A stretch of 64,000 nucleotides of DNA from Rehmannia glutinosa (GCA_016081115.2 JABTTQ020000183.1:186001-250000); one strand, 5' to 3'; shown: positions 36,110 to 48,200, counted from the stretch's first letter. Numbers and translations: made by a program. The notes: generated by a model not told the origin, from the sequence alone.

Positions 36110-39100
36110 AAAAATTAACCATTTAAAATGGCTTATAAAAAAAAATTAACAAAATGGCTTATAAAGCCCAGGGTAAATTTTACAAAGCCCACCCCAAAAT
36201 ATTTCAATAACTATCCACAACTTACAATAAATAAGTCCCACCAACAATAAAAAACATTAAACCTAGCAATTTGTCTTAAAAATTAAATAAACAAACAAAA
36301 GTAAAGTAGAAAGGAAAAGACAAAAGCACACACCTAAAAACAAGAGCTCTCATCTTCACTGTGCAGATGACCAAAGGGGGGGACTTAGGGAGGTTTTCAA
36401 AATGTAGATGCTCGATTTAAAACGGTGAGAGCGAGATCGAGAGGAGGGCGGGCGGAGCGGAGCGGTGCGAGTGCTGGAGGGCGCCGAAAATCCTTTCTTC
36501 AATCGGTATTTTTCTTTATTTCTTTCATTTTATTTTTTTATTTGATTGGATTTATCATTTAAATATTTGTTTGTGTATTTGTAATGGTTTGTGCAAGTTG
36601 TAAATTTGTTTGTAAATTTATATTGATTTGTATTTGTTGTATAGGTCTAATTTTTATATTTTAGAATATATGAGTTATTGAATACTTAATGAATTAGAAA
36701 AATTGAGCACTTTAGAATTGAATTTGAGATATTAGCCTTTTAGGTATGAATTGAAAATGGTTATATTAGACTTGATATTAGCCTTTGACAATTAGATATT
36801 GTTGCAAAGAAAATGCTTAATATTTGATATTTTCTTGAAATAAATTTTCTAATGAATTTTGTTAAATAAATTGCTTTCACAGAAGAAACTATGGCTACAC
36901 AACAACCTCCTTGCAAAAAAGGCAAAACTACATTACACTCTTTCTTTCAACCCATAAAAAATACACAAAATGAGAAATCGAATAATCACCAAGATACTCT
37001 TCCAACTGAAAATCAACAATCTGCTCCTTCAATTGAAAATCAACAATCTACTCAAAATTTGTCTTTTGAAATTGAGCGGGATTCAGGAAAAAGGAGAAAA
37101 ATCTGTGATTGGCCTCTTGACAAAAGGGATGAAATTAGATGGTCAAATATGATGGCTGGGCCTTTCCAACCGAAGCTTCATTCATATAAAGGCCGTGATT
37201 ATAAAGATAAAACTTGTCGCTTTCAGCCTAGATGGTTTGATGAATTTAATTGGTTGGAATGTTTTTGTTATACACATAAGGCATATTGCTTTCTATGCTT
37301 TCTTTTTGGAGATAATATGCATATGTCTTCTCCTTCGGCTTTAGTGAGTGGTGGGTTTGATAATTGGAAGAGAGTTCACCAAGGCAAAAATTGTGTGTTT
37401 CTTGGCCATATTGGCTCATCGTCTTCTTCTCCACATAATAAGTGTGTAACATGTGCAGACTCCTTGATGATGTCATCTCAACACATTGATAAAGTGATTG
37501 AGAGAGCTAGCAAAGAAGAAGTTTCAAGAAATCGATTGCGCTTAAGGACAACAATCATGACAGTTCAGTGGCTAGCATTGCAAGGTTGTGCTTTTAGAGG
37601 TCATGATGAGTCTGAAAAATCTTTTAATCGTGGAAATGTGATTGAAATGATTAATTATACTGCAAAGTGGAGCACTGTTGTCAAAGATGTTGTAATGGAT
37701 AATGCCCCCAAAAATGCCAAATATACTTCTCCAGACGTCCAAACAGAAATTTTGGCAATAATAGCTAACAAATTTCATCGTATGATACGCGAGGAAATCG
37801 GATGTGCTTATTTTTCTCTTCTTGTTGATGAAGCAAAAGATGAATCAGATCGCGAACAAATGACCATCATCTTGAGGTTTGTGAACGTTGCGGGTATCTT
37901 GACATAGCGTTTCTTTGCTATTAGGGGTGTTTCTTATACTTCTTCTATAACATTTAAGCACGAGATATCAAATGTTCTTTTTCAGTACAATCTTCAAGTT
38001 CATAAATTACGAGGTTAGGGATATGATAGTGCTAGTAACATGCGTGGGCAATGGAATGGATTGCAAGCATTGTTTCTTAATGTTGTCCATATGCATATTA
38101 TGTTCACTGTTTTGCTCACAAGTTGCAGTTGACATTAGTTGCTTCAGCAAAGCAATGTGATCCAATTTGGAAGTTTTTCCCTATATTGGATAATGTCATT
38201 AACATTGTCAAATCTTCCGCTAAGCATAACACTGAGTTGCAGGTTGCTCATAGAGTATAAATTGAGAATATGTTGGCAAGTGGAGAGTGTATATCTGGAG
38301 GTACTACTCGTTGGAGTTCTCATTATGACTCTATTATGAGTATGATAGAAATGTACGCTTCAACTTGCAAGATACTTGAGTGCATCACTACAAATGGTCC
38401 ACATTCAAATGTTCGAAATGGCGAGGTGCATTCATAAGTATTAAGAGTTTTAATTTTGTGTTTGGCTTGTACTTAATTAGAGCAGTTATGCAGATCACTG
38501 ATATTCTTTGTCAAGCATTTCAGAAGGAATCCGTTGACATATTATCTGCACTTGGATATGTGTCAACTACAAAAACCCTTCTTCAGAAGTTGAGGGATGA
38601 TGGGTGGGGGAAATTGTTTCAAGAAGTAGAAGATTTTTGTTTGAAACATGAAATCAATATACCCGACATGAACAACAACATGGGTCGTGGGCGAAGCCAA
38701 ATGAGTGTTGATCATTATTACCACTTTGAATTTTTCAACCAATCCATAGATTTTTAATTGGCAGAGTTGAACTCGAGATTTAATGAGACATTGATCAGAC
38801 TACTTGAGTTGAGTGTCGCATTGGATCAAAAAATTCCTTTGAATCGTTCAATGCAGATAATATTTATAAGTTGGCCATAGAATTTTATCCTGACAATTTT
38901 GAGCGGCGTGAATTGAATGTTTTGATGAGTGAATTGCAATTTATCATGCTCATGTAGTTCATAATCCTCAGTTTCAAGTGTCTACTCTTGCAAATTTGTG
39001 TAAAAAGTTGGTGAAAACAAGAAAAGTGGAGGACTACAAAATGATAACAAGATTGATTCACCTTGTGTTGACATTACCCATTTCTTCAGCCACGACTGAG

Positions 39101-39425
39101 AGAGCCTTCTCGGCAATGAAACATGTTAAGACTGCGATTCGCAACAAAATGGATGATGAATTTCTTGCTGATAGCTTGACAATATTTATTGAAAGGGAAC
39201 TTGTTAGCACAATAGATATAAACTCTGTTATTGATGAATTTGTTAAAGTAAAAAATCGTCGGGTCCAACTAACCTTTTAGCCTAATGTACTAGACTTTGA
39301 GTAGTTGTAAACCTTGTAATGCACTTGAGTTAGTTTTCTTACTATTTGGAAAAACTGGAGCTTATATGATTTTTTTTGAGTTTTCATTCGGCCCACCCTA
39401 CATTTGCGTCCTGGCTACGCCATTG
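36110..39425 (+). mobile_element. hAT transposon copy 2, left terminus missing, TSD GCTACTAA
   Basis: The right end CTACGCCATTG matches copy 1. Perfect 8-bp copies GCTACTAA lie at 36102-36109 and 39426-39433. The left duplication is followed directly by AAAAATTAACCATTTAAAAT, the sequence that in copy 1 lies inside the element; the CACTGGCGGAG terminus and about 80 bp are absent. It carries the same GC-rich 5' region (36350-36490), 5'-UTR intron and transposase as copy 1. It is inserted in the copia leader. Confidence 0.9.
36891..39280 (+). pseudogene. hAT transposase (TTF zinc finger / DUF4371 / dimerisation), copy 2
   Basis: The first 338 codons are intact (36891-37907), from MATQQPPCKKGKTTLHSFF through the zinc-finger region (CYTHKAYCFLCFLFG) and into the catalytic part (LLVDEAKDESDREQM), then a TAG at 37904-37906 where copy 1 has GAG. 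Later: a stop near 38018, a 1-nt loss near 38083, stops near 38260 and 38755, a shift near 38828, and an open dimerisation domain (LVLTLPISSATTERAFSAMKHV) ending at 39280. The intron acceptor TTTCACAG just before the ATG is intact here. It keeps 60 bp near 38210 that copy 1 has lost. Confidence 0.9.
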
Positions 39426-39774
39426 GCTACTAAGATATATATAATTATCTATCATACCTAGCTATGCTCAACACAAAATCGCAGTTTATATAAATTACAA
39501 AATAATAAGGCTAAAGTGAAACTGGAAACATAAAATTAAAGTGAGACAATATGGTAATACAGTGAATGTAGGTTATGTAATCTTCTTAGGCAATGACATG
39601 CAAAGCATATTTAACATATTATAATGATAAAACAAATAGATAAACGCAAATAAAAGTACATATAAATAATTTAATCTATAGCATGGATAATCAAGATCAA
39701 TATATATGAGAAACAAAATTAATATTTAAACCTCATAACTAACTATATAGAGCTTATTCGTCTTTGCGATAACA

Positions 39775-40028
39775 TGTTATAAAATAATAGAAATTACAAT
39801 ACTTAATATGTGGAATAAATGAGTAAGAAAAATACCAATAAAAGAGAGTAGTAGAAATAATAAAGATCTTGTCTTGTATTTTGTTGTATTTTGTTCATCA
39901 CTTTCACTCACTATTTATAATACAACAAAGATGATAACTTAAAGAGGGCAATTAAAAACCCAACAATAAATTCTACATAACTTACATTGGAGATGTAATA
40001 TTCACATAAATTTAATATACTCATAACA
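39775..40028 (-). repeat. 5' LTR of copia (minus-strand element)
   Basis: TGTTATAAAATAATAG to CTCATAACA, 254 bp, nearly identical over most of its length to 30436-30645. On the minus strand it is followed by TGTTATCGCAAAGAC, a decayed version of the TGGTATCAGAGC primer-binding site of copia elements. Confidence 0.9.
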
Positions 40029-40330
40029 TTAATGACATTTACACAATTGCATGAATTATCTAAGATCTAAAAAAATGATAAATAAATTTAATGTTCATTT
40101 TGCAGTATTTCGAATTAAACGATTTTTACGAATTATTTCTTAAGCACTTATTTTTTAAATTTTATTTATTCATTTACATAATTTATGTACATTTATATAA
40201 CACATTCATTTATATATATGTAACAAAGGTTAAAACAATTTATACAATTACATGATTTATCTAAGATCCAAAAATTGATGAAATATATTTAATGTTCATT
40301 TTAAATAAAGAGATTTTTTTATAAATTATT
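40029..40330. repeat. AT-rich tandem repeat, right of copia insertion
   Basis: Continues the 185-bp-type unit seen at 25128-25312: TTAATGACATTTACACAATT, TAAGATCTAAA, TTTTGCAGTATTTCG and ATAACACATTCATTTATATA, with a further partial copy from about 40214. Confidence 0.75.
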
Positions 40331-41000
40331 TTACTTTAGTTTGTATTCAATGTTTTTTTATTCTTTTATTAGTATATTTTTATAAGATAATTTTTAGACT
40401 TATTTGGTACTTTTTATTTATTAAATATATTTTAAACTTTTTATTTGTCAATCTTTTGATTTATTCAAATAATATATACACATTAACATATATAAAGACG
40501 CACAACATAAAAGAATGACGTCCTTTATTTTTTTTTGTATTTATTCAAATAATTATTAAATTTTATTTATTAATTTCCAGGTTTCTTAATAATTTTAAGA
40601 TATTTTCACTTATATTATATTTATAATATTTTAAATTTTGACTATAAATTAAATTTTAATATTCTAAATTTGATAAGTATTAAATTCCAATTTTGAAAAA
40701 ATAAGATTTTATTATTTATCAAATTGCAAAAATATAAATTCAGCAACCAAACAAAATTTATCTTATTATAGACAAAAATCAATATTACATGCAGTTCATA
40801 TACACGTAAAAACTAAAATATTCGAAATTAAGGTTAGACATAAAATTTACCAAGATTCACAGCGTCATTTATTACATCTATGTTGTGCATACATAAATAA
40901 TAAAACTCACTCAAATTTCAATTTTTTTAATATAATTATACTACTATATATAAGAACATGTAGTTTAGGTGGAACTTTTTTTTACATATTATTTATAAGT
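40331..41000. other. AT-rich intergenic DNA
   Basis: No gene or repeat pair recognised. Confidence 0.55.
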
Positions 41001-41005
41001 GACTC

Positions 41006-41785
41006 TGAAGACAAATAAATTTACTGCCAAATATTGCTAGTATCAAAACATTCATTACTGGCCATCAAGACAAGATCATGCAAATAAGGAAGTGATTTAC
41101 CATTTTGGTAAATAAATCAAGTCAAGTCAAATCAAATCACAATCTTTTGATTATGACAAGATATGCAAGACAAATCGTGATCGGCCAATCAAATCGCCTC
41201 ATTTCATCTAGCAATTATGACAAGAATCCCCATCTCACACCTATAAATAGAGGTCATCTTTATAATTCATACACACAACTCGAAGAGAATAAATCCAAGC
41301 AAGAAATGCGGTGGAGGAAATTCTCTCAAGTCCTGAAGTCCAGAAGATCAAATTCAATGAGTCCATGGTGTTCAAGGCGTTCATCGCGGAGTCTGTTTAA
41401 ATCATAGCATTGATTTTGGAATAAGCAACCAAGCCCTCGGTCAACGTTATTGAATATCAAATCCATCTTAGAGGAAGATTGAAGGATCGATTCCATTAAG
41501 AAACTTCCAAGTCAGAAAGTCAAAGTTCTTGAAGATTCAACGTTTAATTTGAGATAAGCTATCAACCCTCGAATTAACGTTATTGATAATCTAATTCAAA
41601 ATTGGAGGAGATCAAATAGGCGATTCCACCTCCAAAATATCAAATTCCGAAGTTCTTGATCTTGAAGAGAAGAATGAGAAGATTTTCTAGAGATTGTAAA
41701 CTTTTGACATTTTTTATTTATATAAATTTCATTTGTACGATTTTTCTTATTTGTTTATTCGCAGACAATAAAATTTTGTGTTACA
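41006..41785 (+). repeat. 5' LTR of gag-only element
   Basis: TGAAGACAAATAAATTTACT to TTTGTGTTACA. TATA box CTATAAATAG at 41241-41250. The first base after TG differs from the right LTR (TGTAGACACC). Confidence 0.9.
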
Positions 41786-41861
41786 AATTGGCATGCCCGG
41801 TGGGACAGTTTCTTCCTCTCATCTCTTCTCTTCATTAAATTCTTCGAAGTATCATCATAAG

Positions 41862-43039
41862 ATGACAATAGTCAAAGGTACTACATCAAACTCCTCAAAC
41901 GCCACAAGTGGAAGACTTGGCGTCATATCCAAGAAATTGCAAGCACCTTCAGAGATCCCTCCCTTGCTTGGAATTGCTAAGAATGTCGCTTCAGGACAAC
42001 GCAAACGAAGATGTTGGAGATCTGAAGGATACATCTGCTTTATCAGCTCCTCGCTCGACGTCAAGTTACTCATTCACTTCAAATGTAGCATCCGTCATGG
42101 TGACAAATGCTACAACTCTGGAGGAGCAAATTGCAAGCTTGGCAAGGGCTATAGAGGGACTCACAATGCATGTTCAAGATCGAGACACCTAAATCATGAA
42201 ATTGATAGAAAAAGTAGATCAAGTTGATCAAGAGTTGCGTGACGGGCAAACAAGTCGAAACTCAAAATGATGTTGTTGCGTCAACACATCAACAACTAAG
42301 TGAAAATGAGAAGTCTCCAACTAAGGAGCTGCAAGTCTCGCCCGACAGGTTGATCCCAACTAAGCAACTAAAGGAGTTCATCATTAGAACTATAAAAGAT
42401 AAGTATTATGGAAGCTCCAAATTGTCTTTCAATTATGCCAAGCCATACACTCAAAGAATTGATAAGTTGAAGATGCATGTTGGCTATCAACCTCCAAAGT
42501 TCCAACAATTTGATGATAAGGGCAATCCAAAGCAATATATGGCTCACTTCATTGAGACGTGCAATGATGTTGGAACTTATGGAGATCACTTAGTGAAGCA
42601 ATTCATCCGATCTTTAAAGGGCCACTCATTTAATTGGTATACCGACCTAGGGGCAAATTCAATTGACAGTTGGGAAAGGCTAGAACGAGAGTTCCTCAAC
42701 CGATTCTATAGAACACGGTGGACCATTAACATGATTGAACTCACAAATTCACGTTAGTTGAATGAAGAGTCTGTCATCGACTACATCAATCGTTGGAGAA
42801 ACTTAAGCCTCAACTGCAAAGATCAACTGTCAAAAGCTTCTGCAATTGAGATGTGTATTCAAGGAATGAATTTTGGTCTATGCTACATACTTCAAGGGAT
42901 CAAGCCGAAAACTTTTGAAGAATTAACCACGCATGCATATGCCATCGAGATAAACATGAACGCCAATGACCAAGAATACCCAAGTAATATCGATGATGAT
43001 GAATGTGAAGAAGTTGGGCATAGGGGCAATGAAAGTTGA
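41862..43039 (+). pseudogene. Ty3/gypsy-type gag of the gag-only element
   Basis: Starts MTIVKGTTSNSSNATSG at 41862. After frame changes it shows a coiled-coil N-terminal segment (TTLEEQIASLARAIEGLTMH), then the Retrotrans_gag domain in the frame 42224-42757 (YQPPKFQQFDDKGNPKQYMA, SLKGHSFNWYTDLG, WERLEREFLNRFYR). A TAG at 42755-42757 separates this from the rest (VIDYINRWRNLSLNCKDQLS, GIKPKTFEELTTHAYAIE), which ends at 43039. The breaks near 41990, 42190-42240 and 42755 mean no full gag can be made by this copy. No zinc knuckle is seen; the coding region ends in acidic residues. Confidence 0.85.
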
Positions 43040-43084
43040 CTCTTAAAAAAAATCCGGCAAATAAAGTTCCTTGACAAGAGCTAA

Positions 43085-43735
43085 AACTGTCTATATGGCT
43101 CCTTGATTTGTGCGTAAACGTCTACATGGCTCCCGATACGAGCATAAACTATCAGAAATGCTCCTTGATACGAGCATAAACTATCAATCACACTCCTTGA
43201 CATGTGTATACAAGGTCTATATCCCAAGTTCAAATGAAAACTCCTTGATATGAGTATAAACTATCAATATATCCCAAAATTTGATTACTCCTTGATATGA
43301 GTATAAACTATCAACATGTCTCAAATTCAAATGATTACTCCTTAATATGAGTATAAACTATCAATATCTCATATTTAAATGTTTACTCCTTGATACGAGT
43401 ATAAACTATCAATATATCTCAAATTTAAATGAAAACTCCTTGATATGATTATAAACTATCAATATGTCTCAAATTCAAATGTTTACTCTCTGATACAAGT
43501 ATAAACTATCAATGTCTCAAATTTAAATGCTTACTCCTTAATGCGAGTATAAACTATCAATATGTCTCAAATTCAAATGTTTACTCCTTGATACGAGTAT
43601 AAACTATCAATATATCTTAAATTTAAATGAAAACTACTTGATATGAGTATAAACTTTCACCATGTCTCAAGTTAAAATGAATAATCCTTGATATGAGTAT
43701 AAATCATCTATGTTCTTCAAATTGATCTCAAGTAA
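43085..43735 (+). repeat. tandem array of about 50-bp units before the polypurine tract
   Basis: About 13 units of the form ACTCCTTGATATGAGTATAA, ACTATCAATATGTCTCAAAT, TCAAATGTTT, at 45-60-bp spacing. The first copies have lost part of the unit, and middle copies are most alike. Alternation of ATATATCTCAAATTTAAATG with ATGTCTCAAATTCAAATG hints at a two-unit higher-order repeat. Confidence 0.9.
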
Positions 43736-43797
43736 AAGGATTTCGTGATTCATTCACTCCAAGACAGTTGTCCGTGAACAAATCGCGAGGGGGCATT

Positions 43798-44563
43798 TGT
43801 AGACACCTAAATTTACTGCCAAATATTGTTAGTATCAAAATATTCATTACTGGCCATCAAGACAAGATCATGCAAAAAAGGAAGTGATTTACCAATATTT
43901 TGGTAAATAAATCAAGTCAAATCACAACCTTTTGATTATGACAAGATATGCAAGACAATCGTGATCGCCAATCAAATCGCCTCATTTCATCCAACAATTA
44001 TGACAAGAATCCCCATCTCACACCTATAAATAGAGGTCATATTTATAATTCATACACACAACTCGAAGAGAATAAATCCAAGCAAGAAAGGCGGTGGAGG
44101 AAATTCTCTCAAGTCCTGAAGATCAAATTTAATGAGTCCACGGTGTTCAAGGCGTTCATCGCGGAGTCTGTTCAAATCATAGCATTGATTCTGGAATAAG
44201 CTACCAAGCTCGATCAACGTTAGTGAATATCAAATCCATCTTAGAGGAAGATTGAAGGATCGATTCCATTAAGAAACTTCCAAGTCAGAAAGTCAAAGTT
44301 CTTGAAGATTCAACGTTTAATTTGAGAATAAGCTATCAAGCCCTCGAATTAACGTTATTGATAATCAAATTCAAAATTGGAGGAGATCAAATAGGCGATT
44401 CCACCTCCAAAATATCAAATTCCAAAGTTCTTGATCTTAAAGAGAAGAATCGAGATTTTATTTTAGAGATTGTAACCTTTTGACATTTTTTTATGTATAT
44501 AAATTTTATTTGTACGATTTTTCTTGTTTGTTTATTCGCAGATAATAAAATATTTGTGTTACA
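43798..44563 (+). repeat. 3' LTR of gag-only element
   Basis: TGTAGACACCTAAATTTACT to TTTGTGTTACA, closely matching 41006-41785, with small indels (for example near 44110 and 44205). Confidence 0.92.
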
Positions 44564-44582
44564 GACTCGATTATTATATATA

Positions 44583-46585
44583 GCACAAACTTGTATAAGA
44601 CCATCTTACGGGTCTAAATCTGTAAGACGAACCTTATTTACCCGCCCCGCTTCCAAAACCGCCCGAATCTAACTTTTTTTTTAGGTTTTCTTTTTCAGTT
44701 TTTGTTTTTCTTTTGGGGTTTTAAACTAGGTTTTTTTCCCTTTTTCATCTCTTCTTTCTTCCTCTTTTTCTTCTTCTTTTTCTTCTTCTTCTTCTTCTTT
44801 TTTTCTTCTCGAATATTCTCCATCACAACCTAAATTCTTCTTTTTTCTTATTGCTTTGTGTGTTTATCATCCCTTTTTTTCTCTTGGTTTGTTGTTTCCG
44901 AAGTGTATTTTATGCCGGTGGTTTTTGCTCATGGCCGAAGTGTCTTCCGAAATATCTTTCCACCATTGGAGTTTAAAGGTTTGTAAATTAGTTTGATAGT
45001 TTTTGGGAAAAAATTGCACTATTTTTTGTAAATATATTTTGGCTATTTTTTATTGTTTACTGATAATTTGCAAATTTGTGTGTTGAGTTTTTAATTAAAC
45101 TGTGTTTTTGTTAGATTTGTTGTTAGATGGTGACTGGAATTATGAAAATTGTTGTTAGAAATAGTTAAAATACATACATTGTTATTATAGTACAAATATG
45201 TGAACATTGATGCTTGAAAGTATCGGAAATTGTTATAAATGTATCATAAGTTGCCTTATAAGTATCAGTTTTATATCATTGTATTTCAACATTGAACATT
45301 TATTCATATAACTGCGTGTATTTCAACATCGAACTTTTTGTTAAACTGCATTTTTGTTTGTTTTGTTGTTAGATGCTGGAAATTGTTAGATTTATTAATA
45401 TGCGTGTTTAAGAATTTTACCTTAAAAGTATCGAAAATTGCCTCAAAGTATTAGAAATTGTCTTAAAAGTATATGTTTTTCATATTTGTTGATGACACGG
45501 CGGAAGCAATTGGTGTACATAAGAGATAGGGAAAGACGCGACCCAAAAAGGCATTATAGTAGAAAGAACTCTGGAAACAATTGATGTAAAATAAGGAAGT
45601 CCAAGTGAAGGAAAGTAGCACTAGACATGAATTAGAAAAGTAGACTACATTTAAGAGTGATTTTTTTGTTGATAATCTATTGTCATTTGAAATTATTTTA
45701 TCATTTGTATGTTATTGAAATTCATGTATTGATACAAAGTCAAATTGAAATTACAGTTTAATATTAGAGTTCTTGTATTACTAGTTACATACCTAACATA
45801 ATCATTTGAATTAAAAGTATCATTTTTAATGCTGAGAAGTACCAAATATTGCATAAAAAGTATCATATTATAAAATGAAGGTTGCTTTGTGAAGTGATTC
45901 TTTGTTGACAACCGAGCATTAGGACTCTTGGAATCAAACTCCTTGGCTTGAGAAAAAGATCAAACATATCAATAGTATTATTAGAGCACTCTTTCTAAAA
46001 CTTCTCTTTTAATGATTTCTATATCGTTTGTATGTGTGTTGAAGTTCTTGTACTAATACCAAATCGTTTGAATATAATATTCATTTAGATTAAAGGTATC
46101 ACTTTTAATGCTGAGAAGTATCGGTAATAACGTAAAAAGTATCACTTTTATGTCACAATGTTGTGCAATTTTTTGGAATATGTAAAATATGAAAATATTA
46201 TTGTTCATTTTAAAAGTACCATATTTAATACTTAAAAAATATCACTATTTGGTGAAAAATTATCACTTTTGATGTTTACAATATTTAATATGTAAAAGTA
46301 TCACAAAATATCCTAAAAGTATCATAATTATTGCTCAAAAGTATCACCGGCAAAGTTTATGGCTTTGTTGGATGAGATTTGTTAGATGAGAGGAGAGAGA
46401 TAAAAAGATCTATTGGAGGGGACCGCGGGATAAGAGGATAGATAAACAAATATCTGTTCAAAAGATCCCACAGACGGCGCATAGTATGGGATTTTTTTAA
46501 TGATTGGGTCCTGGTAGCGGATCTGGGCTATAGAATTTGTCTTACGGATTAGGATACGTAAGATGGTCCTACAAGAGACTTTCTC
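44583..46585. mobile_element. 2-kb terminal-inverted-repeat element, candidate MULE-like
   Basis: Left end GCACAAACTTGTATAAGACC and right end (minus strand) GAGAAAGTCTCTTGTAGGAC both lead into GACCATCTTACG, then into GTAAGACGAAC / GTAAGACAAAT. ATTATATATA flanks both sides (44573-44582, 46586-46595); its low complexity makes it weaker evidence. The interior has CT-rich DNA (44740-44830), decayed coding-looking DNA near 45490-45610 and many AAAGTATCA words. No transposase recognised. Confidence 0.6.
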
Positions 46586-46595
46586 ATTATATATA

Positions 46596-48200
46596 TGGAT
46601 TTTTCACTATCACTTTATTTTGAATTCAAGTAATTTTTTCAACAAAGCTATGTCATATTTCAGATTAATTTTTTTTGAGCATGGACTTTTTATTTACTAA
46701 TAATAAAATATAAGACTTCTCTTAAATGATTATATGATTTATGAATCAATAAAAATTTAAAGTATATGAATGCATATAATGGACAAACAACTATGTGAGC
46801 ATCTATTTTTAATAACATATGCAATAACACTTGAATTTATATTTGTTTAAATTGATGTAGTTGAACGATAAGTCACCAAGAACCTCTAAAATATCCTAAA
46901 ACTTCTCGCCTGAATCGACTAACAGAACCTACAAAGCGTCGGGAGGGATACCAGTGTAAAGCACTCTGACGCTCAAGTCAGAGAAGATCACAAAATATAA
47001 AGCAGATATTGAGATGATATATTGCGTAAAAATAATAATTAAGTCTAAAAAACTAAACCAATATACTTTATTTATATCTGAGAAGTCTGTATGGACGCTA
47101 TCATAGCAGGATTCAGATACCCATTGAGATATGGAATATCCCGGTATTTTAGGGAAATAATATATTTAAGATCTACTTTTCTTATCCAAGAAGATCTAGC
47201 GAATCTATGGTATCCTCGCAAAATCCCTATTCTTCCGCATCACGGAAATGAAGGAAAAAGAAGAAGAAAAACAACGGAAAAGGAGGAGAGGACGAAAATA
47301 AGACTGAAAAATATTATATGTTGAACTAAAAAAATATTATATGTCGAACTAAAAAATATTACAGTTTTAAGTGAAAAAACATTACACAATACGTCGAACT
47401 GAAAATTATTATGCATCCGTGGAACTGAAAAATATTATACTTTTGAACTAAAAAGTATTATTTATTTTCAGAAAAATATACATAGATTTGAGAAAACTAT
47501 TATTTATTTTTCAAAATCATGTCAGCTGTTTTCGGATAAAAAAATCATGTCAATTTTGTTATTTTGAAAATGTACAATTTTCAGTATAAAAATGATGATT
47601 TTTAGAACAAACTAATATTTTTTAATTATCACCACACCCGTATGTTGGCATAATATTTACGAAAATACCACTAATTTTTTGGGTTGAGTCGTCGGTCGCA
47701 AGGAACCTGTCTTATAAAATGTGAACCATAAGACAATCTTATATGAGTTTTTACCTATATTTTATTTGCAAGATAGATTGTTTCTCAGTTTCTGCTCTCT
47801 TTTCCATCCAAAGATAATTACTATGGGTAATCTATTTAGTTTAGAAAAAAAATAATTAGTTCAATAAAATTGACTTTACTTAATTTCTGATTCAAACATA
47901 ACATTGTTCTCCGTAGGGTCGGCCCAAGCCCATTGGGTTTTTGGAAAAAATATTGGGCCGGATTAGGCCGCGAAAATACAAGACCCAACCCAACTCATAT
48001 GTATATTTTGTACACAAAAATGATAGGATCAGATTAAAAGTCGGGCTAACCCTGGCTCGTGGACCAATTAAACGGGACATATAGTAGACCTAAAAAGTTT
48101 AGGGTCTAGAAATCATGACCCAACCCAATCCAAACTTCAAGTTGGTAGGGCTAATCCAAGAGCCGGGTTGCAATTTGCCAACTCTAGTTTTTGGGACGAA
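46596..48200. other. intergenic DNA with short degenerate repeats
   Basis: No gene recognised. At 47325-47465 the word GAACTAAAAAATATTAT and variants recur about seven times. CTGTCTTATAAAATGTGAAC near 47708 looks like the TCTTAC terminal repeats of the preceding element, so a further element end may lie there. Confidence 0.45.

Larger units (their letters stand above)
25320..40028 (-). mobile_element. Ty1/copia retrotransposon with three visible nested insertions, TSD TTAAT
   Basis: Plus-strand ends TGTTATAA (25320) and CTCATAACA (40028), bounded by perfect 5-bp copies TTAAT at 25315-25319 and 40029-40033. The right LTR (39775-40028) is the 5' LTR. The left, 3' LTR is split into 25320-25361 and 30436-30645 by a 5-kb insertion. 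Gag-pol reads on the minus strand from 35491 to about 30700. A hAT element lies in the leader at 36110-39425. Removing the insertions leaves a copia element of about 6.3 kb with short 250-bp LTRs. Confidence 0.93.
41006..44563 (+). mobile_element. gag-only LTR retrotransposon (TR-GAG type), complete, TSD GACTC
   Basis: Two LTRs (41006-41785 and 43798-44563) of 780 and 766 bp flank a 2-kb interior holding only a gag gene and a tandem array. Perfect 5-bp copies GACTC lie at 41001-41005 and 44564-44568. The left LTR is followed by TTGGCATGCCCGGTGGGAC (primer-binding region), and the right LTR is preceded by GCGAGGGGGCAT (polypurine tract). No protease, reverse transcriptase, RNase H or integrase is found, so it would depend on enzymes of another element. 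The gag resembles Ty3/gypsy gag. This matches the described TR-GAG class of plant non-autonomous elements. Confidence 0.92.

Noticed and set aside
41105..41407. 100-codon frame inside the LTR of the gag-only element
   Set aside because: The right LTR has only a shorter, altered version; it overlaps the TATA box and is not a known protein.
47091..47324. 77-codon frame
   Set aside because: No motif, no promoter or splice context; composition like the surrounding AT-rich DNA.
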